From Stagonosporopsis chrysanthemi (Eukaryota > Ascomycota > Dothideomycetes > Pleosporales > Didymellaceae): a stretch of 30,646 nucleotides of DNA. The translations under genes and the position numbers were made by a program. Shown here piece after piece: positions 1 to 9,367 of this stretch. How positions within the stretch are numbered: the stretch's first letter is position 1; every line of letters begins with the position of its first letter. The stretch is from positions 1 to 30,646 of the forward strand of contig JAFISE010000278.1 of the NCBI GenBank assembly GCA_022560025.1, read 5' to 3'. The notes below the pieces were generated by a model. It did not search any database and was not told the DNA's origin. It saw only the letters and a program-made list of their open reading frames with translations.

Positions 1-151
1 AGCCTAGTTGCATGGATCTATTTACCGAAAAAAAACCGTACTTGTTGTATAGATTGTAAAATAGTAGCAATACTACTATAACAAATCCCATTGAGAAAAG
101 TGGTATTGCTCTCTAAATCGCAATTTAGAGTGCAATGGGGAGAAGAGTAAA
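1..151. repeat. left terminal inverted repeat (R1)
   Basis: This segment is the reverse complement of the last 151 bases of the window with a single difference near base 100. It has a terminal run of eight A, a 7-bp hairpin around bases 61-79 (ATAGTAG/CTACTAT) and a larger hairpin at 105-136. Similarity to the right end continues weakly, after an indel, to about base 172. Exact end-to-end inverted symmetry means a linear molecule with inverted ends, or a contig stopping inside a palindromic repeat. The next bases (152-190) match internal copies R3 and R4 rather than the right end. Confidence 0.9.
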
Positions 152-192
152 ATTCATTTTGCTTAAAGCCCAAAAAACAATCATAAAAAAGG

Positions 193-264
193 GGGGTATG
201 TTGCATAGGGCTATGCATTTTGATTGCAGATCATAACTATAAGGTTCAACTCCTTCGTATCCCT
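193..264 (+). tRNA. trnC: tRNA-Cys (GCA), copy 1
   Basis: A 72-nt cloverleaf: acceptor GGGGTAT/GTATCCC (two G-U pairs), D stem TGCA/TGCA, anticodon loop TTGCAGA with anticodon GCA, T loop TTCAACT. There is one mismatch in the anticodon stem and a T-C mismatch at the outer end of the T stem. It lies beside the terminal repeat, and nearly identical copies occur in R3 and R4, so this tRNA travels with the repeat. It would read UGU/UGC codons; UGA is read as Trp here. Confidence 0.85.
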
Positions 265-527
265 CCCTACCATAAAATGGTTTTATATAAGTAAAAAAGA
301 TATGATAATCTTATGAAAAATAGCTATATGCCCATTAGAATTTAAATATAAGTTATAATTTTATGAAAAAAAAAAGTTAGCTCTATACCCATTACAATTT
401 AAATATAAGTTATAATCTTATATAATTAGAATAGCTCGTTAAAATTCCCTAGAATTAAAATATAAACTATGTTTCATATATATTTTACAATAATTCGTTA
501 AAATACGCTAGAATTCTACGCAATTTT
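265..527. other. AT-rich leader upstream of nad1
   Basis: No gene is seen. The segment holds short direct repeats (a unit containing TTTAAATATAAGTTATAAT appears at about 340 and 400; a CGTTAAAATnCnCTAGAATT unit at about 435 and 495). These could be 5' leader or promoter sequence of nad1, but no fungal mitochondrial promoter motif is recognised. Confidence 0.5.
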
Positions 528-3509
528 ATGATTATAACTATTACTTTATCTATGTTATATATACCAACAATTATGTCCGTTCTTGAAGTATTGGCTGTTA
601 CTGTGCCAGTATTATTAACAGTAGCCTTTGTAACAATAGCTGAGAGAAAAACTATGGCTAGTATGCAAAGAAGATTAGGGCCTAATGCAGTAGGTTGACA
701 AAAATTAAACCTTACACATAAAAGAACTTTTCATACTTCTTGCGATGCTTTGAGAGAATTATACTATAATAGAAAAGCCCCCGTTATTGAATTTTCAGGT
801 GATGTGCTTTTTACTCTTACTGATCTACTTAATTCACCTATTATTCTATCTTTCTTTAAACCTTTAAAAGGTAAGGGAGGAATTTACATGTTTAGGTTCA
901 AAAAAGACCCTAACATTTTTTACATAGGGAGAGCTAAAGATTTTCATAGAAGATTTAAAGATCATTTGAATTCTAACTTAAAGGATAGATTTCATAGATT
1001 TGCTAATTCTATTGGTTGAGATCAATTTGAATTTTCTATTATAGAGATATGCGATCTTAGCATCCAACAAGACAGAGAAGATTTTTACTTACAAAAATAC
1101 TTACCTTTATTAAATACTATCTTTAAAAGTAATTTTAGTGATATACAAACCTATGACTCTTTATACGAAATATTAAAACTTATACAGTCAAAATATAACT
1201 CAGATGACAAGTATACAGGTATTACTATTTATACTTATGAATCTTGTAATAATCAAATTAGTCCTAATTACAAATCATTTAGTAGTATAAATGCGTCATC
1301 AAAAGAGTTATGTATAGCTAGAGAAACAATAAGTGTATACTTAAATACTTATGTACCCTACAAAAATTGATTCTTCTTTACTAATGAAGTAGAATGCTTT
1401 GATTTAGCAGGAAAACTAATTAGTGATAATATGCAAGGGTTAAGTTTAAATCATAATATAGCTAAAAAAATATGAATGTACTTTATAGAATTTAAAGATA
1501 CTGTGGTTAAAACAGAATTAGAATCTAAAAGTGCAGCAGCTAAATTATTGGATGTACAACATTTAGTTATAACCAATCACCTAAATAAACTAATAAAAGG
1601 AGGTATTAAGGGTCATTATGTATTTAATCATGAATTAAGTGATTTAGAGCTAAAAAACCTAATTGAATTTTCATGGCTAAGAAAGACTAGAAATCGTACA
1701 GTATGAGCTTATAATGCTATAACTTTAGAATTAATAACTGATCCCTTTAACAGTATTAAAAAAGCAGCTGAGTATTTTAATGTGGACTACAGATCTGTAG
1801 TTAAACACTTAGATACAGGATTAGCAACTAAAAAAGGTAATTATTTAGTTTTATTTTTTAACGATGAATTAACTGATTTAAAGAGAAAAGAACTAATTAA
1901 TAATCTTAAGTTGGTAAAAAATGAGACTACTGAAGTTTGAGTTTATAAAAAGCTAGATGATGAGTTAATTTTAGTGGATTCTAGCGAAACTGGTTTTAGT
2001 TCAAAACATTTAGCAGCCAAAGAACTAAAACTAAGTACTAAAACAATTAGTAAATTTTTAAATACACATAAAGACTATAAAGGTTTCTATTTTTACAGTA
2101 TTAAAGTGTAAGGTACAAAGTGAAGTGTAAGAAACTTCACTAGGCCTATAAGTGAAAGAGAACCTTTTGCTAAAAATCATCCAATTGACGGGAACACCTT
2201 AAAGCTATTTAAACTAAATGTATTAGGTAACTAAATACATGGCCCAGGTAATGACTCGGGGTATAGTAAAATCGAAATAGATGCATGAAAAGAAATAGGT
2301 AACCCGCAGCCAAGCACCTTTTGCGTACAAGAGGTGTACAGTTCATCGACTAAACGGTGGTTGGCATCAAAAAGAAAGTTTCTTATTTGGTGCTTAAGAT
2401 ATAGTCAGACCCTGCTTGAAAAAGCACAAGGTATAATTGTATATTTATACCTGGAAATGGATAGTATTACTATTTAGGGATAACTTCTCAATTCTTTACC
2501 TGAATTATGTAAATAAATGGTTACATGAGAAAATTCGTGATATGGTCTACTTCAAGCATTTGCTGATGCTCTTAAACTTTTATTAAAAGAATATGTTTCT
2601 CCTACGCAAGCAAACATAGTACTATTTTTCCTTGGTCCTATTATTACATTAATTTTTTCACTATTAGGGTATGCTGTTGTACCCTACGGTCCTGGTTTAG
2701 TGTTGCTAGATTACAATCTAGGTATACTATATATGTTAGCTGTGTCTTCATTAGCTACATATGGTATTTTATTAGCAGGATGATCCGCTAATTCTAAGTA
2801 CGCATTCTTAGGGTCATTAAGAAGTACAGCTCAATTAATTAGTTATGAATTAATTTTAAGCTCTGCTATCCTATTAGTAGTATTATTAGCAGGTAGTTTA
2901 GATATAACTGTAATCATAGAAGCTCAAAGAGCCATTTGATATGTAGTACCTTTATTTCCTATATTTATAATATTCTTTATAGGATCTATAGCAGAAACAA
3001 ATAGAGCTCCATTTGATTTAGCAGAGGCTGAATCAGAATTAGTTAGTGGTTTTATGACAGAGCATTCTGCTGTTATTTTCGTATTTTTCTTTTTAGCTGA
3101 ATATGCTAGTATAATACTTATTTGTATTTTAAATAGTATTTTATTTTTAGGTGGTTACTTGTTTGATTTTAATTACTTTTTATACCCTTATTTTTACTTG
3201 TTACAATTTATTGCAGGAGACAGTTATATGTATCTAACAGATAATGGATCTAACTTTAATGTTATTGACTTTGATAACTATAGTTCGATAATAGGAACAG
3301 CTATAAGTGGTATAGTTATAGGACTTAAAACTTGTATAATGGTATTTGTATTCATATGAGCTAGAGCTTCATTCCCTAGAATTCGTTATGACCAACTTAT
3401 GTCTTATTGTTGAACTGTTTTATTACCAATCGTAATTGCTTTTATTATATTAGTCCCTTGTATATTATATAGTTTTGAAATAATGCCATGTAATATACCT
3501 TTATTATAG
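528..3509 (+). CDS. nad1: NADH dehydrogenase subunit 1, two exons
   Basis: Membrane-arm subunit of respiratory complex I, next to the quinone site. Exons are 528-695 and 2538-3509: 380 codons, 379 residues, with UGA as Trp. Exon 1 carries the family signature AERKTMASMQRRLGPNAVG. Exon 2 resumes with WYGLLQAFADALKL and contains the conserved ETNRAPFDLAEAESELVSGF segment. Several hydrophobic helices follow and the gene ends in TAG. The start ATG at 528 gives MIITITLSMLYIPTIM, a normal N-terminal helix. The intron lies directly after the GPNAVG codons; the 5' site follows U and the 3' site follows G. It is the only protein gene on the + strand and converges on the minus-strand genes. The exon sequence is intact. 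Confidence 0.95.
696..2111 (+). CDS. GIY-YIG homing endonuclease in the nad1 intron
   Basis: Reads in frame from nad1 exon 1, with no independent start needed, to TAA at 2109-2111; several UGA Trp codons are used. The GIY-YIG nuclease domain is visible as GGIYMF followed by FYIGRAKDFHRRF (about 880-960). The family's downstream helices follow in the IEICDLSIQQDREDFYLQKY segment. The C-terminal half is a series of four similar helix-turn-helix units (near 1275-1375, 1520-1620, 1750-1860 and 1990-2105), each with alternating small-residue and Ile/Val positions and ending in a YK/GxYxF-like strand, as in intron-endonuclease DNA-binding repeats (IENR1/NUMOD type). It is expected to cut intronless nad1 alleles. 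The frame is intact, so it is probably recent or still under selection. Confidence 0.85.
696..2537 (+). other. group I intron in nad1
   Basis: It starts after GGT at 695 and ends with G at 2537. The conserved core lies in the last 420 nt, after the HEG: the AATTGACGGGAACACC segment near 2185, AATGACTCGG near 2250, and the P7-type string TTAAGATATAGTCAGACC near 2395-2412. The HEG occupies the 5' half and is read in frame from exon 1. Confidence 0.85.
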
Positions 3510-3815
3510 TTTATAAACAGCTATAAAGTCTACAACTTTATACGATATAAACGATTTCTGCGTCCTTTGGCCCTCTCCTCCAAAAAAAACACATTTGTAA
3601 ATATAAAAATGTATATATATGGAAAAACCTTGGGGGAGGGAAGGGTAATTTAACCTACCTTTAGAGTTTGTTAAGGTTTTTGGTGTAATTACCCTCCCCC
3701 CCATTAAATAAGCCCCGTAAAACAATAGCTAAAGAAAGATTCGTTTATTTTTTTTTTATTTGTTTTTTTACAAAAAAAAGAAAAGGCAAAGAGGTCTAAT
3801 TAAATTTATCTGTAA
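3510..3815. pseudogene. nad1 3' spacer with a LAGLIDADG HEG relic
   Basis: Between convergent nad1 and the minus-strand ORFs there is no intact gene. On the minus strand, bases about 3635-3720 translate to VITPKTLTNSKGRLNYPS. This matches a stretch of the intact LAGLIDADG enzyme in cox1 intron 4 ([18 protein letters not shown], coded near 22300-22365). The relic is interrupted by C- and G-rich tracts (near 3560, 3633 and 3692) and lacks both catalytic motifs. Confidence 0.6.
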
Positions 3816-4128
3816 TTATTCTTGATCTGTTTGTGGTTTTAACGTAATAACTATTGCACCAACCGTATAATCCTTTAGACTTTGCATACGAAAACCAATA
3901 TTATTATTACTATACCAACCCTTTTTCATATAAACCTCTTATAAGCTTAGCATTAATTTGACTCGTTCTACTAGGTCTAATTAATCAGATTAAATGTTTA
4001 ACTCTCTCCACATCTGAATGGTTAATAATACCTAGATTTAATACATATTTATCTATGTAAAAAAGATTAGTAAAGTTAACTTTTAAACGTTTAGACTCCC
4101 AATCTTGCAGTCAAGTAGCTAGGTACAT
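3816..4128 (-). pseudogene. two overlapping frames that look like the shifted C-terminus of the 370-codon ORF
   Basis: Two successive minus-strand frames follow the larger ORF. The first (4128-3910, 72 aa, ATG start, includes a UGA Trp) begins MYLATWLQDWESKRLKVN. The second (3929-3816, 37 aa) begins MKKGWYSNNNIGFRMQSLKD and ends in TAA. Each is offset +1 from the preceding frame, and each junction falls at a short homopolymer (five G near 4133; five A near 3925). The simplest reading is one gene of about 460 codons with two single-base insertions, real or sequencing errors. Separate overlapping genes or frameshifting are alternatives. No family is recognised. Confidence 0.5.
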
Positions 4129-5203
4129 ACTCCCCCTGGTACTGTGCAATTCAACTATCTATATAAATATATAACTTCATTACCCTATTGTTTCTGAAAG
4201 TTCCTATTTCTACAGCTGGAATATGTTTATGGTAGGTCACAAAATGAATTTCGTTCATAGGATTAATAGAGTTTACTCTAAAGTTATCTGATATTAACCT
4301 TAACCTAGTATCATCCCTATTATATATGTTAATATTTCCATATTCTACGGAAAATGGGTAGAATCTATTGGGATCAAAAATAGATTTAACTCTAAAAACA
4401 AAGGCAGTACAAAGCCTGGAGATACCTTGGTTTATATGACCTGAAACCATTATAGAACTGAATGGAAAATTATCTACCCTATGGTTAACTTGGGTTGCAT
4501 CTGTAAGTATAGTAGCAAAATGATTCAGTAATACTTCCCTACCTCTCAAACAAATGGCATCCAAGTAACTAGAGATAATTAACTTTGTAGGATCAAAGTT
4601 TAAACGAATACAATCATTATCCATTTGCATCTGGATACAAGGATAGCTATACAATTCTCTTTGATTCATACTATAATTGTTAATTATCCAAGAGTGCTCC
4701 AATAGTCTAAGGGGCGGTATGTTAGACCATTCTCCTTCATTAAAATTATAGTTGTTAATCCTCCAAGAGTGCTGCACATTCACTACAAGATTATCACTTA
4801 TTCTAGGTTTAGTGATATCTAATAAATCCCTCTTTTTAAGGTAATTATCAGATAGTTTGGTTTCAAAAGCAAAATTTACCTTACAATAGTTATTCTCTAC
4901 AAATAAACTATCGAAAAGATTGTTATTACGACAAGGGTTACTAAAGGCTAACTCCTTATTACAATAATTATTCTCTACAAATAAACTATGGGAAAGATTA
5001 TTATAACTGTTATGATAACTATAGAATGGTAACTCATTGTTATAAACATACGAAGTCCCTTCATTTATATTGTTTATAACTTTATAATGCATAACACCAC
5101 CTTTTCCTTTTAAATATGTTGGATGGTCACATGGAGTATGAAGAGCAGTATTAGGGATAATCCGTCAACTGTCTTTTACTCCCATGTTAGGTAGAAAAAG
5201 CAT
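4091..5203 (-). CDS. hypothetical protein, about 370 aa, with internal repeats
   Basis: Open from ATG at 5203 (another ATG at 5185) to TAA at 4091-4093, reading UGA as Trp, including one at 4151-4153 that would otherwise look like a stop. Family not recognised: no LAGLIDADG, GIY-YIG, polymerase or reverse-transcriptase motif is visible. It carries two internal duplications: SLFVENNYC twice (coded near 4890-5000), and a HSW-INNY unit twice (near 4675-4780). It is rich in Asn, Ser and Tyr, unlike the respiratory genes. An in-frame TAA at about 5258 bounds it upstream, though the same frame is open again beyond that stop. Two shifted frames downstream may belong to it. It sits with a small membrane ORF between nad1 and rps3. 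It may be a free-standing mitochondrial ORF or plasmid-derived; the sequence does not decide. Confidence 0.5.
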
Positions 5204-5333
5204 TCCCTTATAGTCAAAAAACCATTTTACGTTAGCAGAAGAATAAGTTAAATTTTATAAAAAAATCGGTCTAGAATCAAGGAACCATTGACTTTTATTG
5301 TAGGAAAAAAAATAAAGTATGTTTAAATTCAGT

Positions 5334-5729
5334 CTAAATATTTAGTATTCTAGATAATACTGGAGAAGACCTAAATATTTTAGCTAAACCATTAAAGAAG
5401 TCTTTAAAGGCCAAATCCATATTGTAATTATAGGATAAATGTGTATTGGCTAAGGGTATAATGAAATACATGTAAGTATATGAAGATAATAGAACCAATA
5501 AGAACTCGGATGGAAATATAATAAAATGCTCATACCACCTTTTATTAGTTTTCATAGCTAAGGATCCTAATCCAATGAAAGTTTTTACAAAACCTAATCT
5601 ATAAACAATGCTCACGATATAAAAATAAATGTAATCTAACATTATAACTAAACCAATATAATTGGAGGTGATATTTATAAAAAAACAGAAGAAAGCTAGT
5701 AGGCTAAGGTAAAAAAGTGAAATCCGCAA
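5334..5729 (-). CDS. hypothetical membrane protein, up to 131 aa
   Basis: Minus-strand frame ending in TAG at 5334-5336, preceded in frame by TAA at about 5745. There is no ATG near the N-terminus: the first plausible starts are TTG at 5729 or a later ATG (MLDYIYFYIV, near 5642), so the start is uncertain. The product has at least two strongly hydrophobic stretches (SLFYLSLLAFFCFF and the EFLLVLLSSYTYMYFIIP region), suggesting an inner-membrane protein. The C-terminal third is soluble. It is not recognisable as atp8, nad4L, nad6 or another standard small gene. It lies between rps3 and the 370-codon ORF in the same orientation. Confidence 0.45.
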   Translation of the reverse strand: MRISLFYLSLLAFFCFFINITSNYIGLVIMLDYIYFYIVSIVYRLGFVKTFIGLGSLAMKTNKRWYEHFIIFPSEFLLVLLSSYTYMYFIIPLANTHLSYNYNMDLAFKDFFNGLAKIFRSSPVLSRILNI

Positions 5730-5800
5730 TGAACGAATTTTTTATCCAAAATAGATATTTGTTTTGGTTTTTTTTTAACTTGCTATAACCATACCAAAAG

Positions 5801-7180
5801 CTATAAATAAAAAAAAAATTGTACAAAAGTAAACGTATGACTACTAACTCAACCTTTTAGACCAAAGGTACCGTTTCTAGTCTTTGAGTTAACTAAGCTG
5901 TGTTGTAAATTAGATTTAAGATAACCCCTTAGCATTGTAGCTGATTCGTTATTAAATGATGATCTGATATTTTTTAAACTACCTGCATATCTATACTTAA
6001 ATACTGCTCTCATCGCAGTTAACCTTCTGGTCAATCTACCAGAGGCCTCAAATCTTACACCACTTACCACTTGTTGTTTAATATTGTTAACAACATTGTT
6101 TTTATTTAGCGTTTCCCGCTTATCATCAAAAGTAATAAGAGTATGTAAATCGGAAATTCTCACTCTTTTTAATACAGCTTTTCTTAAAACTTTTACTACG
6201 TTCATTTTTCTATCTCTTAATTTTAATGCAACGGCTGATACGAATATATTACTATTTAAATGTACAGCTCTTGATTCTACCAGACGAATTTTTGTCTTTT
6301 TACCATAGAGTTTTTCTAATAAACTAATTAAACCTAGGTTTTTTAGATATAAACTTAGACTTTTATAAAGAGATGTATTAAAACTAATATTTTTTGTGTT
6401 ATGAGATAAAGTTTTTTCCAATTGATATATTTTTTTTAATTGTTTGTTAGAATAGTTAAGTGTATTATAAAAATTATGTAAATGTGCAGCTGTTGATTTT
6501 TTTATGTTAGGAACATAATCATTAAAATGAAAATTTCTTCATTTTGTTTTTAGTAAATAGCTGAATAAACTAGTTTTTTCTTTAAAAAAAGTTATATTTC
6601 ATTTACTTAAAACAAAAAAATTTTTTTTTAATGTAAAAACTAATCTGTCGTTATAGTATGGTATATATTTTTTTTTCCCCATTACCATAATTTTTCAAAA
6701 TTTAATCAACATAATAAAATTTTTTAATTTGTACTCTAACAATGCTTTTTTTTTATTGTAAATTTCTAATGAGATAAGAAGTTTACTATTAGTATGTTCT
6801 AATTCAGCTTTACCCGTATAAACCCTATCTGCGGAATAACGAATTTTATTATTTTTTCTACGATTAAAAACCATTCTTTTCATTGGCAACATATTAAGGT
6901 AACTTTTTACAAGTAAATTTAGTAAAAAATTATTAGCTACTAACCCTTTACTAAAGGATTTATTATAAGAGTAGACGCTACTAACTCATTCTCTACTGGA
7001 AAAGGGATAAAAATGAATATTTTTCTCATTATTATTTTGAGAATTCATTTGTATTTTATTTTCTTTTTTTGTAAAATGGTGTTCTCTTGTCAAACTATTT
7101 TGGTAATGATTGAAAGAATTAATCATAAAAAAGTATGGATAAATTATAAGAAATAAAGGCCTTTTTCTGTAATTAGTCAT
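5801..7180 (-). CDS. rps3: mitochondrial small-subunit ribosomal protein uS3 (fungal type)
   Basis: Component of the mitoribosome small subunit, at the mRNA entry region. ATG at 7180 to TAG at 5801-5803: 460 codons, 459 residues. UGA must be Trp at several points, including GLKGWVSS near the C-terminus; with UGA as stop the gene would look shattered into four pieces. The diagnostic part is the C-terminal S3 domain: SGVRFEASGRLTRRLTAMR, then FKYRYAGSLKNI, MLRGYLKSNLQ, and SKTRNGTFGLKGWV. The N-terminal 200 residues are Lys/Asn-rich and poorly conserved, as usual for fungal mitochondrial Rps3. A TTG at 7192 lies in frame further upstream, but ATG is preferred. Its first codons overlap the edge of repeat R2, which reappears at the right chromosome end. 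Confidence 0.92.
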
Positions 7181-7448
7181 ATGCAAAAACAAGACTAAAT
7201 AGAATAAAAAATATAGTAGTTACAACAATTAGCAGAAAAATAAAAATCCTAAAAAATAGTTTAAGATAAAATGGTAACGCTAACTTTTTGTAACAAATAT
7301 GTTTTTTGTTTTGGAGGGGCTTTAAGCAAATGTTTACTCTTCTCCCCATTGCACTCTAAATTGCGATTTAGAGAGCAATACCATTTTTCTCAATGGGATT
7401 TGTTATAGTAGTATTGCTACTATTTTACAATCTATACAACAAGTACAA
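7178..7448. repeat. internal copy R2 of the right subtelomere
   Basis: Bases 7321-7448 match the right terminal repeat in the same orientation, from the TTTAAGCAAATGTTTACTC box to CAACAAGTAC, stopping about 40 nt short of the chromosome tip sequence. The similarity also runs leftward: 7178-7320 matches 30378-30480 with substitutions and indels (shared CATATG-AAAAACAAGACTAAATAGA and GTAACAAATAT boxes). So the duplicated unit includes the 5' edge of rps3. The conserved hairpin is at 7348-7379. Unlike R1, R3 and R4, this copy has no trnC. Confidence 0.85.
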
Positions 7449-7459
7449 TGTAATATGAT

Positions 7460-7632
7460 GGAGATAAATTAGAACATAGTGGCCATTACCTATTCAGATA
7501 TCATTGTTCTGCAAATTATAAATTTTACCAGTTAAGATTTTGGTATTTTTGTCTATTCTCCTCTAAATCTTTTCATGCTTCATATAACCAATCTTCTGTA
7601 CTAAACTGTATAGTATTCCGACGCTTACCCAT
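7460..7632 (-). pseudogene. decayed copy of the small ORF downstream of cob
   Basis: A short frame from ATG 7632 to TAA at 7525-7527 (MGKRRNTIQFSTEDWLYEAW, continuing to KYQNLNW) is followed in another frame by KIYNLQNNDIWIGNGHY. These resemble the C-terminal part of the adjacent 93-aa ORF (DLENDKEYLALAEAYW, then MKYNLQNDQLWIDIDW). The order of matching blocks is kept but the frame is broken, so this reads as a tandem duplicate that has degenerated. No intact gene is present. Confidence 0.5.
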
Positions 7633-7647
7633 ATAGTATCTATCTGT

Positions 7648-7929
7648 TTATACTTTTGTCTGGAAATCTATCCTCCAATCAATATCTATTCAAAGCTGAT
7701 CATTCTGCAAATTATATTTCATACCCCGTGAGTTCCAATAAGCTTCAGCTAATGCTAAATATTCTTTATCGTTTTCAAGATCCCTTTTTCTTATCATAAG
7801 AGTAGCAAGGTCTAAGCATTGCTTATCGAATTTATCGGCCACTGATGTTCTAACATAATGGTATGCCCTCTTATCCACATAGCTGTTCAGTATCTGTTCT
7901 AAAACTTCTGGGCTAGGCCCGTAATGCAT
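7648..7929 (-). CDS. hypothetical 93-aa protein overlapping the cob stop codon
   Basis: ATG at 7929 shares its A with the cob stop (TAATG). The frame runs to TAA at 7648-7650, passing UGA (Trp) at 7690-7692: 94 codons. The product is hydrophilic and charged (MHYGPSPEVLEQILNSYVDK, later LMIRKRDLENDKEYLALAEA) with no membrane segment. It is not a recognised mitochondrial family. The one-base overlap suggests translational coupling to cob on a shared transcript. A decayed duplicate lies just downstream, showing the sequence has been copied at least once. Confidence 0.55.
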
Positions 7930-9104
7930 TATTTTTTTTGTTCTACATTATTTAACAAAGTCATATCAACTAAAGTATTTTCTAACATAGTAACACCATA
8001 CATTACAACTGTAAAGTATAAGAAATATAAAACAGTACTTATTTGACCAAATTCAATGAATGGTGATTCTACGTGTTTGGCACCTAATTGCATTAATATT
8101 AAGAAATTAGCTATAAAGATAAAGAAAGCTGCTTTACTTAATGGTCTAAATTGCATACCTCTTGATCTACTTACATCAGTAACTGGTAATAGTAATAATG
8201 CAAGAATAGCAGCAAACATAGCTATAACTCCTAATAATTTATTAGGAATAGATCTTAATATAGCATAGAAAGGAAGAAGGTATCATTCCGGAACTATAGC
8301 TGCAGGAGTTTGCATAGGATTTGCCACAACATAGTTTTCACTATCACCTAATACGTTAGGCATAAAGAACACAAATAAAGATAATACAAAAATAAATGCA
8401 AAGATTGTAATAAGATCTTTAAATATGAAGTAAGGGGCAAAAGATATTCTTTCATAGTTTCCTGATACACCTAAAGGATTTCCTGATCCTGCTGTATCAT
8501 GTAATACTATTAAGTGCATTAGTGCTAAAGCAGCTAATACAAAAGGTAAAACAAAGTGTAATGAAAAGAATCTGTTTAATGTTGCATTGTTAACTGAGAA
8601 ACCACCTCAAAGGAACTCAACAATATCTTGACCTACTCAAGGTATAGCACTCATAAGGTTAGTAATAACTGTAGCACCTCATAATGACATTTGACCATAA
8701 GGAAGAACGTAACCCAGGAAAGCTGTAGCCATCATTAAGATAAAGATAACAGTACCAATAGTTCACACTAGAGTTCTTGGTGCTCTGTATGATCCATAGT
8801 ACATACCTCTACCTATATGTAAGTACACTATAAAGAAAAATGCTGAAGCAGTATTACTGTGTAAATAACGTATTAATCATCCATTATTTACATCACGCAT
8901 AATATGCTCAACACTATTAAAAGCTTCTGCTACACTAGGGTTATAGTGCATTGCCAATGTTACACCTGTAACAATTTGTATAATTAGACAGAAAGCTAAT
9001 AAAGAACCAAAATTTCACATGTAACTTAGGTTCAATGGTTGTGGTGAATCCACTAGGTAGGAATTAGCTAATCTTAATATAGGGTGACTTTTTAATAATC
9101 TCAT
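7929..9104 (-). CDS. cob: apocytochrome b, intronless
   Basis: Central haem-binding subunit of respiratory complex III. ATG at 9104 to TAA at 7929-7931, 392 codons (391 aa), full length for the family, with UGA as Trp throughout. It begins MRLLKSHPILRLANSYLVD. The first haem-ligand pair is seen in the LAMHYNPSVAEAFNSVEHI region and YLHSNTASAFFF, the second in HFVLPFVLAALALMHLIVLHD. The Qo-site motif PEWY is at about 8276-8287 and GWLIRYLH is present. No intron interrupts it, in contrast to the intron-packed cox1-cox2 unit. The small ORF downstream overlaps its stop by one base. Upstream is AT-rich spacer and repeat R3. Confidence 0.96.
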
Positions 9105-9367
9105 TTGTTTTATTTTTTAGTTTATTTTTTTTTTTATTTAGTAAATTGTTTACAGTAGCATTAGTTATTTTAACTAAATATATCTCTAAAGTAAACTTTA
9201 TGTAAATTCTCCAATGTTTTTTTTTTAAATTATCTTTTTTCTTTTTCGTTTCGCTATATGAAATTAAGGCATATACTTATACAATATACATTACTAAAAA
9301 TTATTATAATAAGGAATAACATAAGCTACTCTATTCTTTACTATTCTATGTTTTACAGAGGTCTGGT
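9105..9367. other. AT-rich spacer upstream of cob
   Basis: No gene or tRNA seen. It is rich in long T runs (near 9120 and 9215). On the minus strand it would be the cob leader. Confidence 0.5.

Noticed and set aside
4091..5203. Linear-plasmid DNA polymerase or RNA polymerase gene
   Set aside because: The linear ends make this attractive, but none of the exonuclease or polymerase motifs (such as DTDS or NSxYG) can be seen.
5849..7192. Several separate short ORFs on the minus strand
   Set aside because: They are one frame once UGA is read as Trp; together they form rps3.
8056..8268. Plus-strand ORFs across cob, intron enzymes and cox exons (such as 11426-11617, 20730-21017, 23093-23320)
   Set aside because: They are antisense to clearly conserved genes and show no family features.
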